Source of the DNA: CAYVQE01 sp964633205
GTDB taxonomy: Bacteria > Myxococcota > B64-G9
Reading direction: 5' to 3'
Length of the DNA: 50,138 nt
Assembly: GCA_964633205.1 (NCBI GenBank)
Contig: CAZWFN010000032.1
Span: forward strand, 1 to 50,138
Shown here: piece after piece, positions 8,997 through 17,153 of the stretch
Numbering within the stretch: the stretch's first letter is position 1
How the letters are laid out: each line of letters begins with the position of its first letter
The notes under the pieces: model-generated
What the model was told of the DNA's origin: nothing
What the model saw: only the letters and a program-made list of their open reading frames with translations
Databases searched by the model: none
Position numbers and translations under genes: made by a program

Positions 8997-9374
8997 TTAG
9001 CTGCCACCCCACCACTTTGCAGCCACCGCTCCGTTGTCTTTAAAAAATATGTAAAACACCTTGTCGCACTTAGTGTAGACGAGCGTCGTTGATGCACCGA
9101 TGAATCCATTTGGTGGTTTCGCGTAACCATCCAGGTGGCAGTGTGCTTGGTCTTCAGACTCATCGCCTGTACTACAGATCGCGACTGGATCTCCTAGAAT
9201 CCCGGTGACTTCTGGTTCGGTCAGGCCTACGGTGACCTTGTCCCATTCGATCGGGCACGCAATCAGCGTTAGTTGTGTAAAGAGGTAGATGAGTAACATG
9301 ACACAGGGAACCGCTAGCAGCATGAGGGCTAGCCGGACTGGAGAGATGCTATACCATTTTCTTTTTTTCTTCAT
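8997..9374 (-). CDS. membrane-anchored BamE/SmpA-like small protein, candidate Rhs immunity protein
   Basis: A 125-residue protein with one N-terminal hydrophobic helix (residues ~13-36) after a KKKRK start. It continues with a compact domain reading VTVGLTEPEVTGILGDP, TTLVYTKCDKVFYIFF and GAVAAKWWGG. This helix-turn-strand layout with a G-x-P turn is like the SmpA/OmlA (BamE) fold. Similar folds are common among periplasmic inhibitors and immunity proteins. It sits directly downstream (34 bases) of the orphan Rhs tip on the same strand and shares its lower GC, so pairing with that tip is plausible. No strong ribosome binding site is visible. Confidence 0.65.
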   Translation of the reverse strand: MKKKRKWYSISPVRLALMLLAVPCVMLLIYLFTQLTLIACPIEWDKVTVGLTEPEVTGILGDPVAICSTGDESEDQAHCHLDGYAKPPNGFIGASTTLVYTKCDKVFYIFFKDNGAVAAKWWGGS

Positions 9375-9408
9375 TGGAGTTCACAGTATCCCATTGAAAG
9401 GCAGGCTG

Positions 9409-10479
9409 CTAATACAGTTCTTTGCAAGAGCTGAAGCAGTCTTTACCCGCTTTGGCAAGCCTGATCCCATTTCTATTCGCAATAATATCTTCAATCTCTG
9501 ATGTGCCTATATAATAATCGCACATCTCTTTCAGGGCCCCCCATGTCTCTGCTCCGGGAGGCGACAGTTCTGCCCCGATACAAGAGAGTATGCAGTGCTT
9601 TTCCTTGTCGCCTAGATCGGGTTTTGATGCAAGATCCCAGAAGGCCATGAATTCCAATAAGCCAGAGGCTCCGAACTTTACAGCACGAGCAGCGGCCCCG
9701 AAAAGATCAGGGCGTGGAGCAAATCCATAATCAGAGGGCCAAGGATAGGGTCTAAGACCATCTCTATCAGAGTAGGAGATCGGATTGTTGAATGCGTAGC
9801 CATACAGGCTGGACTTACCACTGAATGTCAATATAGGATCAGGCGTCGTCCATGTGCCAGTGAGTGGGCAGTAGTCCCGCTGGCCGAAACCTATTAGACC
9901 AGCGTCTGCGCTCCATAGTCCACCTGCGAAACCAAATGGTTGAAACCCAGGGTTGGTGTCCTGGGTGATTTGGCCGAAAGCGGTGTAGTCGATGCGTTGG
10001 ACGATTTCGCCGGTGGCGGTGTTGATGACCAGGCGGGGGCTGCCGAGGTGGTCGGAGATGATGCGCAGCGGATCGCCGCCCTGGTCGATGTAGTCGGGGA
10101 CGTTGCCGCGGGTGCCGTAGACGAAGACCGAGCGCACCTGGCCGCCGGGGCCCAGCTCGGCCACCGGGTTGAGCCGATCCTTGTAGATGTATCCCTTGAC
10201 CATCTCTTCGCCGTCGAGCACCGCCACCCGCCGGCCGCGCCCGTCGATGGCGTAGCGCCGGTCGAGCCCCTGGGTGTCGGACACCTGCCGCAGCGCGCCC
10301 ATGGAATCGTAATCGTAGTAGGTGGTGACGCCGCCGGCGGTCTTGGAGACCAGATCGCCGTTGTCGTCGTAGTCGGGGAAAGCGAAAGGGACGGGGAGGG
10401 GCAGCAACCCAACCTCCGTCCCGGGTTTCCCAACCTCCGTCCCCGGTTCCCCCCGGTTCCCCACAGCCTCCGTCCTCAT
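9409..10479 (-). CDS. orphan Rhs core with alternative C-terminal tip
   Basis: A 356-residue ORF. Residues ~1-34 are translated from CCCGGGACGGAGG-type repeat DNA and are probably not a real domain. Residues ~36-170 repeat the last YD repeats and Rhs core of the 2030-residue protein exactly (DHLGSPRLVINTATGE, VQRIDYTAFG). The junction (PDPILTFSGK, NNPISYSDRDGL) has DRDGL where canonical Rhs proteins and the main copy have DPxGL. The tip (~243-356) is AT-rich and contains KHCILSC, MCDYYIG and CFSSCKELY: one His and several paired Cys, resembling small HC..SC tip domains seen on other Rhs proteins, with no function known to me. The ATG at 10479 overlaps the preceding gene's stop (ATGA), with GAGGAAT upstream, so it may be translated as well as serving as a recombination donor. 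Confidence 0.7.
   Translation of the reverse strand: MRTEAVGNRGEPGTEVGKPGTEVGLLPLPVPFAFPDYDDNGDLVSKTAGGVTTYYDYDSMGALRQVSDTQGLDRRYAIDGRGRRVAVLDGEEMVKGYIYKDRLNPVAELGPGGQVRSVFVYGTRGNVPDYIDQGGDPLRIISDHLGSPRLVINTATGEIVQRIDYTAFGQITQDTNPGFQPFGFAGGLWSADAGLIGFGQRDYCPLTGTWTTPDPILTFSGKSSLYGYAFNNPISYSDRDGLRPYPWPSDYGFAPRPDLFGAAARAVKFGASGLLEFMAFWDLASKPDLGDKEKHCILSCIGAELSPPGAETWGALKEMCDYYIGTSEIEDIIANRNGIRLAKAGKDCFSSCKELY
9973..10375 (-). repeat. 403-base exact duplication of the Rhs core (copy at 11489-11891)
   Basis: Reading base by base, this stretch is identical to 11489-11891. It covers the end of the YD-repeat shell and most of the Rhs core. The copies diverge immediately on both sides: into short GC-rich repeats upstream and into different tips downstream. 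Confidence 0.9.
10409..10476. repeat. CCGTCCCCGGTTCCCC-type short repeats at the orphan Rhs boundary
   Basis: Copies of CAACCTCCGTCCC and CCCCGGTTCCCC mark the exact point where identity to the main Rhs gene stops. They suggest that this repeat family sits at, or helped make, the duplication breakpoint. Confidence 0.6.
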
Positions 10480-10778
10480 CTATTCCTCTTCCCGGACATT
10501 CCCTTGCTTGGTGTAGCGTTTTTTTCAATTCCGATCCTGCCTCTAATTCCGCCTATAAGGGATAAAACGCCAAATAATAAAAAACTCGTCCCCATGTGAA
10601 ATATCATTTCAATTCCGCTTCTTGTTGTTATTCTCTCAATATAGAAAGAGATCCCAGAAGCAATAAGTATCAATCCAAACAATATTGCAATTATCCTGAA
10701 TAAGATATGGGTTTCTTTGTTTCTCTTGCTATTTGTCTTGGTTTCAGAAGACCTACTTCGTGTCTCTTTTAATGGCAA
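10476..10778 (-). CDS. two-helix membrane protein behind the main Rhs gene, candidate immunity protein
   Basis: A 100-residue AT-rich protein: a Lys/Arg/Ser-rich cytoplasmic N-terminus, a hydrophobic helix (~26-46), a short polar loop, a second hydrophobic helix (~58-78) and a basic C-terminus. It is the first gene downstream of the 2030-residue Rhs protein, 98 bases away on the same strand. That is the position of the cognate immunity gene in Rhs loci. The main Rhs tip is itself rich in small hydrophobic residues, so a membrane-acting tip with a membrane immunity protein would be consistent. Its stop overlaps the ATG of the orphan Rhs ORF. No family recognised. Confidence 0.65.
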   Translation of the reverse strand: MPLKETRSRSSETKTNSKRNKETHILFRIIAILFGLILIASGISFYIERITTRSGIEMIFHMGTSFLLFGVLSLIGGIRGRIGIEKNATPSKGMSGKRNR

Positions 10779-10876
10779 ATCAGGGCCCCTCCACTAATTG
10801 ATAGTTGAGCTTTGATATAAGTCATATCATCAGCACTTTTACTGGCGTCTTTTGGTCTATATACTCCATCGTAGCA

Positions 10877-13800
10877 CTAGCAGCCGTTTTTTTCACAGGG
10901 CTCATCTCCGTGAAGTATATATGCGCGAAGCCTCGCTGTTAGGGAATAGAAAGTGGCACCCCAGGCTACTAGAAAAGTAGCACGTGATAACCTTGATAGA
11001 ATGCTTCTACCTAATGCAATCCTTGCGGCTGCTTTTGCGGCTTTTCTGCTGGCTGCCGCCTTTGATACGATTGAGCCATCGGTATAAGCTCCTGCAATTT
11101 TTGCGGACTCTATCGCTTCGGTCGCCAATGAAGTAGCTTCTATAGAAAAAATAGAAGAGAGGAGAGAGCCGCCAATTGCTGCAAGACCAATGAAGCTCAT
11201 TGTATCAGCCCAACTAGTAACCCCGCAGTCTGCTTTATTTGCATCAATTCCTGCCTGTTCCCAACTATACAATCCGGATGGATCGATAAAGCCTATTGGA
11301 TTATTGTTAGCATACCCATAGACCAAGGAGTCTCCAGCTGCGAACAATACAGGGTCCTTCTCCGTCCACCTTCCCGTCTCTGGGTCGTAGTCGCGGGCGC
11401 CGAAGCGGATTAGGTTTGTGTCGGGGTCGTGGAGGCCGCCGGCGAAGGTGAAGGGTTGGAAGTCGGGGTTGGTGTTTTGGGTGATCTTGCCGAAAGCGGT
11501 GTAGTCGATGCGTTGGACGATTTCGCCGGTGGCGGTGTTGATGACCAGGCGGGGGCTGCCGAGGTGGTCGGAGATGATGCGCAGCGGATCGCCGCCCTGG
11601 TCGATGTAGTCGGGGACGTTGCCGCGGGTGCCGTAGACGAAGACCGAGCGCACCTGGCCGCCGGGGCCCAGCTCGGCCACCGGGTTGAGCCGATCCTTGT
11701 AGATGTATCCCTTGACCATCTCTTCGCCGTCGAGCACCGCCACCCGCCGGCCGCGCCCGTCGATGGCGTAGCGCCGGTCGAGCCCCTGGGTGTCGGACAC
11801 CTGCCGCAGCGCGCCCATGGAATCGTAATCGTAGTAGGTGGTGACGCCGCCGGCGGTCTTGGAGACCAGATCGCCGTTGTCGTCGTAGTCGTACTCGGCG
11901 CTGCCGTAGGCCAGCATGCGATCCTGGTCGTCGTAGACCCCCTCGACCACCGCACCTTCGTGGTCGTGGCGGATGCGGTTGGAGTTTTCGTCGTAGTCGA
12001 AGTCGGACACCAGCGCCCCGTCCTGGTACACCTGGTCCAGCCGCCCGGCCTGGTCGTAGACATAGCCATAGGTGGTGGTCACGCCCTCGATGGTCTCGGT
12101 CTTTTCGGTGATGCGCCCCAGCCCATCGCGCACGTAGTCGACCTGGTAGACCGGGCTGCCCTCGAACTCGGCCGTGTAGCTCGCCAGCTCGCCGAAGGCG
12201 TTGTACTCCACGCTGGTCGTCACACCGCCCAGGGCGGTGCCGGTCACCAGCCCGCTGGCCGGGTCGTGCACGATGCTCATCTGCCCGGCCGCCGTGGCCA
12301 GACCGTCGTCGTCGTAATCGATGTCGTAGGGATGGCCGGACGCCGCGACGCGCGCCAGGCGGAAGTCGTCGTCGTACTCGAAGCCCACCGTGGCCGCGAA
12401 GGGGCCGCTGTAGCTCTCGGCGGTCATCAGGCTGCCGTCCCAGCTGTAGCTCAGCCCCACGCCGCTGCCGGTGTCGATCGCGGCGAGCTGGCCGAAGTCC
12501 GGATCGTAGGCCAGGCTGCGCGTCCCGTGCGAGTGGGTGACGCTGCTCAGCCGGCCCGCCAGATCGTAGCCGAAGTCGATCTGCTCACCATCGGGTCGCT
12601 CCACGGCGGTGAGCTGGCGGTCGAGGTTGTAGTCGTAGGTCGTCGGTGTAGGGCCCGATGGGATGGGCGGCGGGTCGTAGAGCGAGAGCAGGTCGACCGG
12701 TGTGAATTCGAGCAGGTGCTCCGGCCGGCCGGGCGGGGTGACCGAGGTCAGGTTGCCGGCGGCGTCGTAGCCGAGCGCGATCACGCGGCCGTCGGGCAGG
12801 CCGCGGCTGGTGATGCGCCCGGCCGCGTCCCGGCCGAAGGTGGTGGTGCGACCGGCGGGATCGGTGAGCGCCGAGACGAAGCCGTCGGTGTCGTAGGCGA
12901 TGGAGTACAAGCGCTCCTGCTGGCCGGTGCCGCGCGACAGTGCTTCCAGCCGGCCGAGTTCGTCGTAGAACAGCTCGAGCGGCTCCAGCCTGGAGTCCGG
13001 CAGCGCGATCCGCAGTGGCTTGCCGGTGGCGTCGATCTCCACCTGGTGGCGCCGCCCCGCAGGGGTGGTGGTCGTCCAGGTGCGGTTGGCATGGGTGTAG
13101 CTGCGGCTGAACTCCCGGCCGTTGACGCTGATGCTGTCGGTCAGGTTGGGCTGGAAGGGGTCGTCGTCCACCAGCTCGGTCTCGCGGCTGGCGCTGTAGT
13201 CGAACAGCAGGCCCGCCGGGCTGGCGCGGACGAGTTGCGCGACATAGGCCGCCCGCATGCCGAAGCGCGGATCGGGCGCCTGGGCGGTCTCGACCTCGCT
13301 ATCGTCGGTGTAGCGCACCAGGGCGGTGGCGTCCCGGCCGTGGACCGCCAGCGTGGTCAGGCCGTTCGGGAACACGGTCGAGCGCTCCTTCTCGCCGCTG
13401 GGCAGCCGGGCGCTGTTGTAGTGGGTCTGGCGGCCCTCGGCGGTGGTGACCTGTACCGAGATGCGCCGCTCCTCGTCCAGCTGGCTGCGCGCGAGCTGCT
13501 TGGAGCCGCCGGCCGGGTCGCTGTCCCGGATCAGACGACCCTGCGGTCCGTATTCGAATTGGTAGCGGTTCTGCCGCGGATCGGTCATGGCCGTCAGCAG
13601 GCCGCCGGCGTCGTATTCGAAGGCGTGGCTGTGGCCCAGCGGATCGGCGACCGACTCCAGGTAGCCGGCGTCGCCGACCGCCAGGACGGTCTCGTTGCCC
13701 CAGGGCGAGATGATGGCGGTCGGCCGGCCGGCCCCGTCGCGCTGGATCAGCGTGACGTTGCCGTCGGCGTCGCTGATGTTCATCAGGCGGTTGTCGTTGT

Positions 13801-16800
13801 CGTAGCCGAACTGCCACAGCACGGCCCCGGTCATGCCGTGCAGTGTCCGCTCGTGGCGCCCGTTCGGGCCGAATACGAAGACCGCCGAGCCGTCCTCGGC
13901 GGGCACGGTGATCTCGTCGAAGGTGGCATAGCCCCGAAAGGGGTTGGCGACCCGGCGCACGACGTAGTCGGAACTCGCGATGTAGACCTCGCCTTCCTGG
14001 CCGAGGGCCAGGCTCTTTTGACAGCCCAGGTCCGAGCCCAGCGCCGGGCCGCCCTCTTCGTAGCTGTCCCCGCCGCCGGCCAAGGTGCTGATGATGCCGT
14101 TTTGGTCGACGATTCGAACGCGCCGGCAGGTGCGGATGAACAGCCTGCCGTCCGGCCTGACGGCCACGTTTTTGGCGTCGGAAAGCTGCGCCTCGACCGC
14201 TGGACCGCCATCGCCGGAGTAGCCGCCCACACCCGTTCCGGCCACCACCCGGACGATGCCGTCCGGGGCCACCGCGAAGATGCGGTCGGAGCGTTCGGTG
14301 AAGTAGAGCGTGCCGTCGGGTCCTAGCGCCACGGACTCCGGGTCGCAGACGCTGGCATCGGCGGCGAGCTGGCCTTCCTGCGGGCTGGCACAGTCTCCAT
14401 CGCCGATCACGGTGGTGATGGTTCCATCTGTTCGCACCTTGCGGATGCGGTGATTGCCCCGGTCGGCGATGTAGAGGCTGCCGTCGGGCGAGGCCGCCAG
14501 ACCGTAGGGCAGTTCGAGCTGGGCCTCGACGGCCGGCCCGCCGTCGCCGGCGAAGCCGCATTCGCCTGTGCCGGCCACTGTCTTGATGTAGCCGCCGGCG
14601 TCGATCACCCGCACCCGACAATGGGAGTCCTCGGCCACGTAGAGATTGGTGCCGGCGAAGGCCAGGCCCATGGGCCGGTGCAGAACGACCTCGGTGGCCG
14701 GGACGTCCTCGCCTTCGTGATCGAAGCCACCGCCGCCGATCCGGTGGATGGTGCCGTCCGCGACCTCGAAGACGAAACCGCCGGCGGCGATGTAGACTTC
14801 ACCGCGGCGGCCCACCGCCAGGGCTCTGGGGTCGTCGAATGCGGCCTCTAAGGCCGGACCGCCGTCCATTTCGTCGTCCCAGACATGGGCGCCCGAGCGA
14901 CCGGCGATAGTCGCGATGGTATTGTAGAAGCCTTGGCTGCTGCGCTTGGCGCCGTCGCCCCGGTAGAGCACCTTGCCGTTGGGATCGTAGGCGTGGTGGA
15001 CGCCCAGCGACCAGCCGCCCAGGCCGCTGGCGCGGGCGTCCCAGGTGCCCAGGCTGCCCTTCCAGCGCGTCCAGAGCGTGATCTCGTTGCGCGTCATGTT
15101 GCCGGTGAAGTCCTGGTCGCCCCACTCGCCGAACGAGTCGGTCTCGCGGTAGACCCCGTCGTAGGTCCAGCCGATGGCGACCGATATCGGCACCAGGCCC
15201 TGGACCACCCGACCGTAGGCGTCCCGTCCGTCCCAGGTGTAGCGGTGGCTGTCGTAGGGGCTGCCCGGGTCGGGGTCGGCGTCGAAATCGAGACGCTCGT
15301 GCTGGCCGGCCACGTCGATCTCGACCGCGATTCGCTTCAGGCTGGCCGGCACCTCGGGACCGCGCAGCGGGATGTCCAGGCTGTAGTCGGTCGCCCGGCC
15401 GGGCACCCGGTCGGAGCGGTAGTGCAGGCCGAAGGGCAGGCCGGTCAGAACGAGCTCCTCGCCGAGCACCTGGTCGAGGCACTCGATGGTCGAACCCTCC
15501 TGTTGGCAGTCGTCGTCCTCGCCGGGCTGCTCGGGCGTGTCCCCGGGCGCCTCGCCGTCGACCGGCGGGCCGAAGCCCCAGTTGCAGTCCCAGGGCGAGA
15601 AGTGCGTGATCCCCACCCGCCACAGGCTGGTGCCGGCCGCGTACAGCCCGCCCAGCTCGGCCAGCTCCTCTTCGGTCACGCCCAGCGCGGCCAGGCTGTC
15701 GGCGTCGTCCTCCTGGCCGTCGCCGTCGGTATCGAGCGCGGCGCGGCCTTGCTGCACCTCGACCACCTCGACCACCCGACCCGACTCGGACGGCACCCAG
15801 ACGCCGCGCTGCTGGTCGTAGTAGCCCATGGGCACCGGCGTGCCGACCGGAAAGTCGAGGAAGTTTTCCAGGTAGAAGTACAGCGGCCGGTCGAAGGTCA
15901 CGCCCGTAGCCCCGGCGGCGTCGGCCTCGTCGATGCGCAGATCCACGGCGTAGGTGTAGCCGCTGTTGGGCGGCAGTCCGGCGGGCATGCGCTGCGGCCC
16001 GGCCGGCCCGACGGTGTACTCGGTGGCGCGCACGTTCATGTCGGCCAGGGCCCGGGTGCCGCCGTCGGGCAACTCGAGCGCGACCTGCACCCCGGACGGC
16101 ACCAGCAGCGTCGCCTGCCGCGCCCCGTCGGCGTCGTCGACGGCGAGCGCCCGGGCGGTCTGGGCCCCGGCCGCCAGATCGATGGAGGTCACCTGCGCAT
16201 CGGGCGGCACCAGCCGCACGGTCGGTACGTGCACGTAGTCGCGCCAGGGCACGGTCAGCTTGCGCTGCGCGGGCAGGCGGCCGTCGCGCTCCATGCGCAC
16301 CACCAGGGCCTCGCCGCCGTTGACCGCCAGATCGTAGCCGCCGTCCGCCCGGCTTATGGTCCAGCCGAACTTCGGCCGGTCCAGAACGCTCACCCGGACC
16401 CCCGGCAGCGCCTGGCCGGCTTCGTCTAGCACCGTACCGCGCAGCACCGCCACCCGGCGGCCGTCGATGTCCACCGGATCGACGCCCCGCTGGATCGGGG
16501 CGTCGCCGGTGAACAGGAAGGCCACCGCGGAGCGCAGATCGGTGGCCAGGCCGGCTGCCAGCGCCGGGGCGATGTCGGCCGGGTCGGGCGGCAGCTCGCT
16601 GGCGGTGACCAGCGTCAGGCTGGGCCCGTCCGCCGACCAGTTGCCGGCCGCGTCGCCGGCTTGAACGGAGAACAGGTACTCGGTCTCGGGGCTCAGCCTG
16701 GAGATCGCGGCGCTGGTGGTGCCGTCGAGTTCCAGCTCCTGGCTTCCGTCGCGCAGGATCCGGTAACCCGTCACCCAGGCATTGTCCTCGGCCGCGGTCC

Positions 16801-16969
16801 AGCTCAGCTCCACCCGATCGCTGCCGATGGCGTCGGCCCGCAGCACGGCGTCGGCCGGCCAGCTCGGTGCCAGGCGGTCGGTTTTTTCGGAGCCGCCCCC
16901 ACAGCCAAAGCCCCAGGGAGCCAGGATGATAGCCAAGGCCAGTGACGGGTAAAGGCTGCCGCGTTTCAT
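10877..16969 (-). CDS. lipoprotein Rhs/YD-repeat protein with FN3, regulatory-like and NHL domains
   Basis: A 2030-residue surface protein. Lipobox GFGC gives lipidated Cys23. Residues ~32-122 are a fibronectin type III domain (VELSWTAAEDNAWVTGYRIL). About 170-220 is a carboxypeptidase-regulatory-like (transthyretin-like) domain (VLRGTVLDEAGQALPGVRVS). About 230-680 is beta-rich. About 687-1012 holds NHL propeller repeats (GLAASPDGSLYIADRGNHRI). About 1020-1770 holds YD repeats (FGYDNDNRLMNISDADGN). About 1770-1895 is the Rhs core (DHLGSPRLV ... DPETGRWTEKDP ... NNPIGFIDPSGL), the site of self-cleavage in known Rhs proteins. The last ~133 residues are an AT-rich, Ala/Ser-rich hydrophobic tip with no recognised toxin fold. 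AGGGGGGG precedes the ATG. There is no PAAR domain, so type VI delivery is not indicated. Confidence 0.93.
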   Translation of the reverse strand: MKRGSLYPSLALAIILAPWGFGCGGGSEKTDRLAPSWPADAVLRADAIGSDRVELSWTAAEDNAWVTGYRILRDGSQELELDGTTSAAISRLSPETEYLFSVQAGDAAGNWSADGPSLTLVTASELPPDPADIAPALAAGLATDLRSAVAFLFTGDAPIQRGVDPVDIDGRRVAVLRGTVLDEAGQALPGVRVSVLDRPKFGWTISRADGGYDLAVNGGEALVVRMERDGRLPAQRKLTVPWRDYVHVPTVRLVPPDAQVTSIDLAAGAQTARALAVDDADGARQATLLVPSGVQVALELPDGGTRALADMNVRATEYTVGPAGPQRMPAGLPPNSGYTYAVDLRIDEADAAGATGVTFDRPLYFYLENFLDFPVGTPVPMGYYDQQRGVWVPSESGRVVEVVEVQQGRAALDTDGDGQEDDADSLAALGVTEEELAELGGLYAAGTSLWRVGITHFSPWDCNWGFGPPVDGEAPGDTPEQPGEDDDCQQEGSTIECLDQVLGEELVLTGLPFGLHYRSDRVPGRATDYSLDIPLRGPEVPASLKRIAVEIDVAGQHERLDFDADPDPGSPYDSHRYTWDGRDAYGRVVQGLVPISVAIGWTYDGVYRETDSFGEWGDQDFTGNMTRNEITLWTRWKGSLGTWDARASGLGGWSLGVHHAYDPNGKVLYRGDGAKRSSQGFYNTIATIAGRSGAHVWDDEMDGGPALEAAFDDPRALAVGRRGEVYIAAGGFVFEVADGTIHRIGGGGFDHEGEDVPATEVVLHRPMGLAFAGTNLYVAEDSHCRVRVIDAGGYIKTVAGTGECGFAGDGGPAVEAQLELPYGLAASPDGSLYIADRGNHRIRKVRTDGTITTVIGDGDCASPQEGQLAADASVCDPESVALGPDGTLYFTERSDRIFAVAPDGIVRVVAGTGVGGYSGDGGPAVEAQLSDAKNVAVRPDGRLFIRTCRRVRIVDQNGIISTLAGGGDSYEEGGPALGSDLGCQKSLALGQEGEVYIASSDYVVRRVANPFRGYATFDEITVPAEDGSAVFVFGPNGRHERTLHGMTGAVLWQFGYDNDNRLMNISDADGNVTLIQRDGAGRPTAIISPWGNETVLAVGDAGYLESVADPLGHSHAFEYDAGGLLTAMTDPRQNRYQFEYGPQGRLIRDSDPAGGSKQLARSQLDEERRISVQVTTAEGRQTHYNSARLPSGEKERSTVFPNGLTTLAVHGRDATALVRYTDDSEVETAQAPDPRFGMRAAYVAQLVRASPAGLLFDYSASRETELVDDDPFQPNLTDSISVNGREFSRSYTHANRTWTTTTPAGRRHQVEIDATGKPLRIALPDSRLEPLELFYDELGRLEALSRGTGQQERLYSIAYDTDGFVSALTDPAGRTTTFGRDAAGRITSRGLPDGRVIALGYDAAGNLTSVTPPGRPEHLLEFTPVDLLSLYDPPPIPSGPTPTTYDYNLDRQLTAVERPDGEQIDFGYDLAGRLSSVTHSHGTRSLAYDPDFGQLAAIDTGSGVGLSYSWDGSLMTAESYSGPFAATVGFEYDDDFRLARVAASGHPYDIDYDDDGLATAAGQMSIVHDPASGLVTGTALGGVTTSVEYNAFGELASYTAEFEGSPVYQVDYVRDGLGRITEKTETIEGVTTTYGYVYDQAGRLDQVYQDGALVSDFDYDENSNRIRHDHEGAVVEGVYDDQDRMLAYGSAEYDYDDNGDLVSKTAGGVTTYYDYDSMGALRQVSDTQGLDRRYAIDGRGRRVAVLDGEEMVKGYIYKDRLNPVAELGPGGQVRSVFVYGTRGNVPDYIDQGGDPLRIISDHLGSPRLVINTATGEIVQRIDYTAFGKITQNTNPDFQPFTFAGGLHDPDTNLIRFGARDYDPETGRWTEKDPVLFAAGDSLVYGYANNNPIGFIDPSGLYSWEQAGIDANKADCGVTSWADTMSFIGLAAIGGSLLSSIFSIEATSLATEAIESAKIAGAYTDGSIVSKAAASRKAAKAAARIALGRSILSRLSRATFLVAWGATFYSLTARLRAYILHGDEPCEKNGC
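11489..11891 (-). repeat. 403-base exact duplication within the Rhs gene (copy at 9973-10375)
   Basis: Source copy of the duplicated Rhs core segment, in frame in the 2030-residue gene. Perfect identity implies recent duplication or ongoing gene conversion between the two copies. Confidence 0.9.
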
Positions 16970-17054
16970 GGTCCACCCCCCCTGTGGGTCTGCGCTGATG
17001 CGTTCGGATCGGCCCCGCTCAGCGTCCCGCAGTCGATCGATGACAATCGTGCGG

Positions 17055-17083
17055 AGTCTAGAACTGGTCGCGATCGTTCACAA
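17055..17083 (-). promoter_or_regulatory. possible sigma-70-type promoter of the Rhs lipoprotein gene
   Basis: On the minus strand TTGTGA (17083-17078) and TAGACT (17060-17055) are separated by 17 bases; each matches four of six consensus bases. This would give a leader of about 80 bases before the ATG at 16969. Confidence 0.4.
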
Positions 17084-17153
17084 GCGAAAAACAAGGATCG
17101 GGTTCGGCACCTGTTGCCATCGGGGCGCACGGCTGGGTAGGCTGTCCGGCACG

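Noticed and set aside
8792..9092. Small plus-strand frames between the candidate immunity genes
   Set aside because: They are built largely from CCGGTTTTTCC repeats and lie opposite better minus-strand genes.
11429..14326. Long plus-strand frame antisense to the Rhs gene
   Set aside because: Composition is a shadow of the YD-repeat coding strand, with no domain and no start context.
10877..16969. Type VI secretion effector interpretation of the Rhs gene
   Set aside because: The protein has a lipobox and FN3/NHL domains, lacks PAAR, and no VgrG, Hcp or adaptor gene is in the window.
17102..17118. Second sigma-54 promoter (CGGCACCTGTTGCC)
   Set aside because: Only eight bases separate the GG and GC elements; ten are required.
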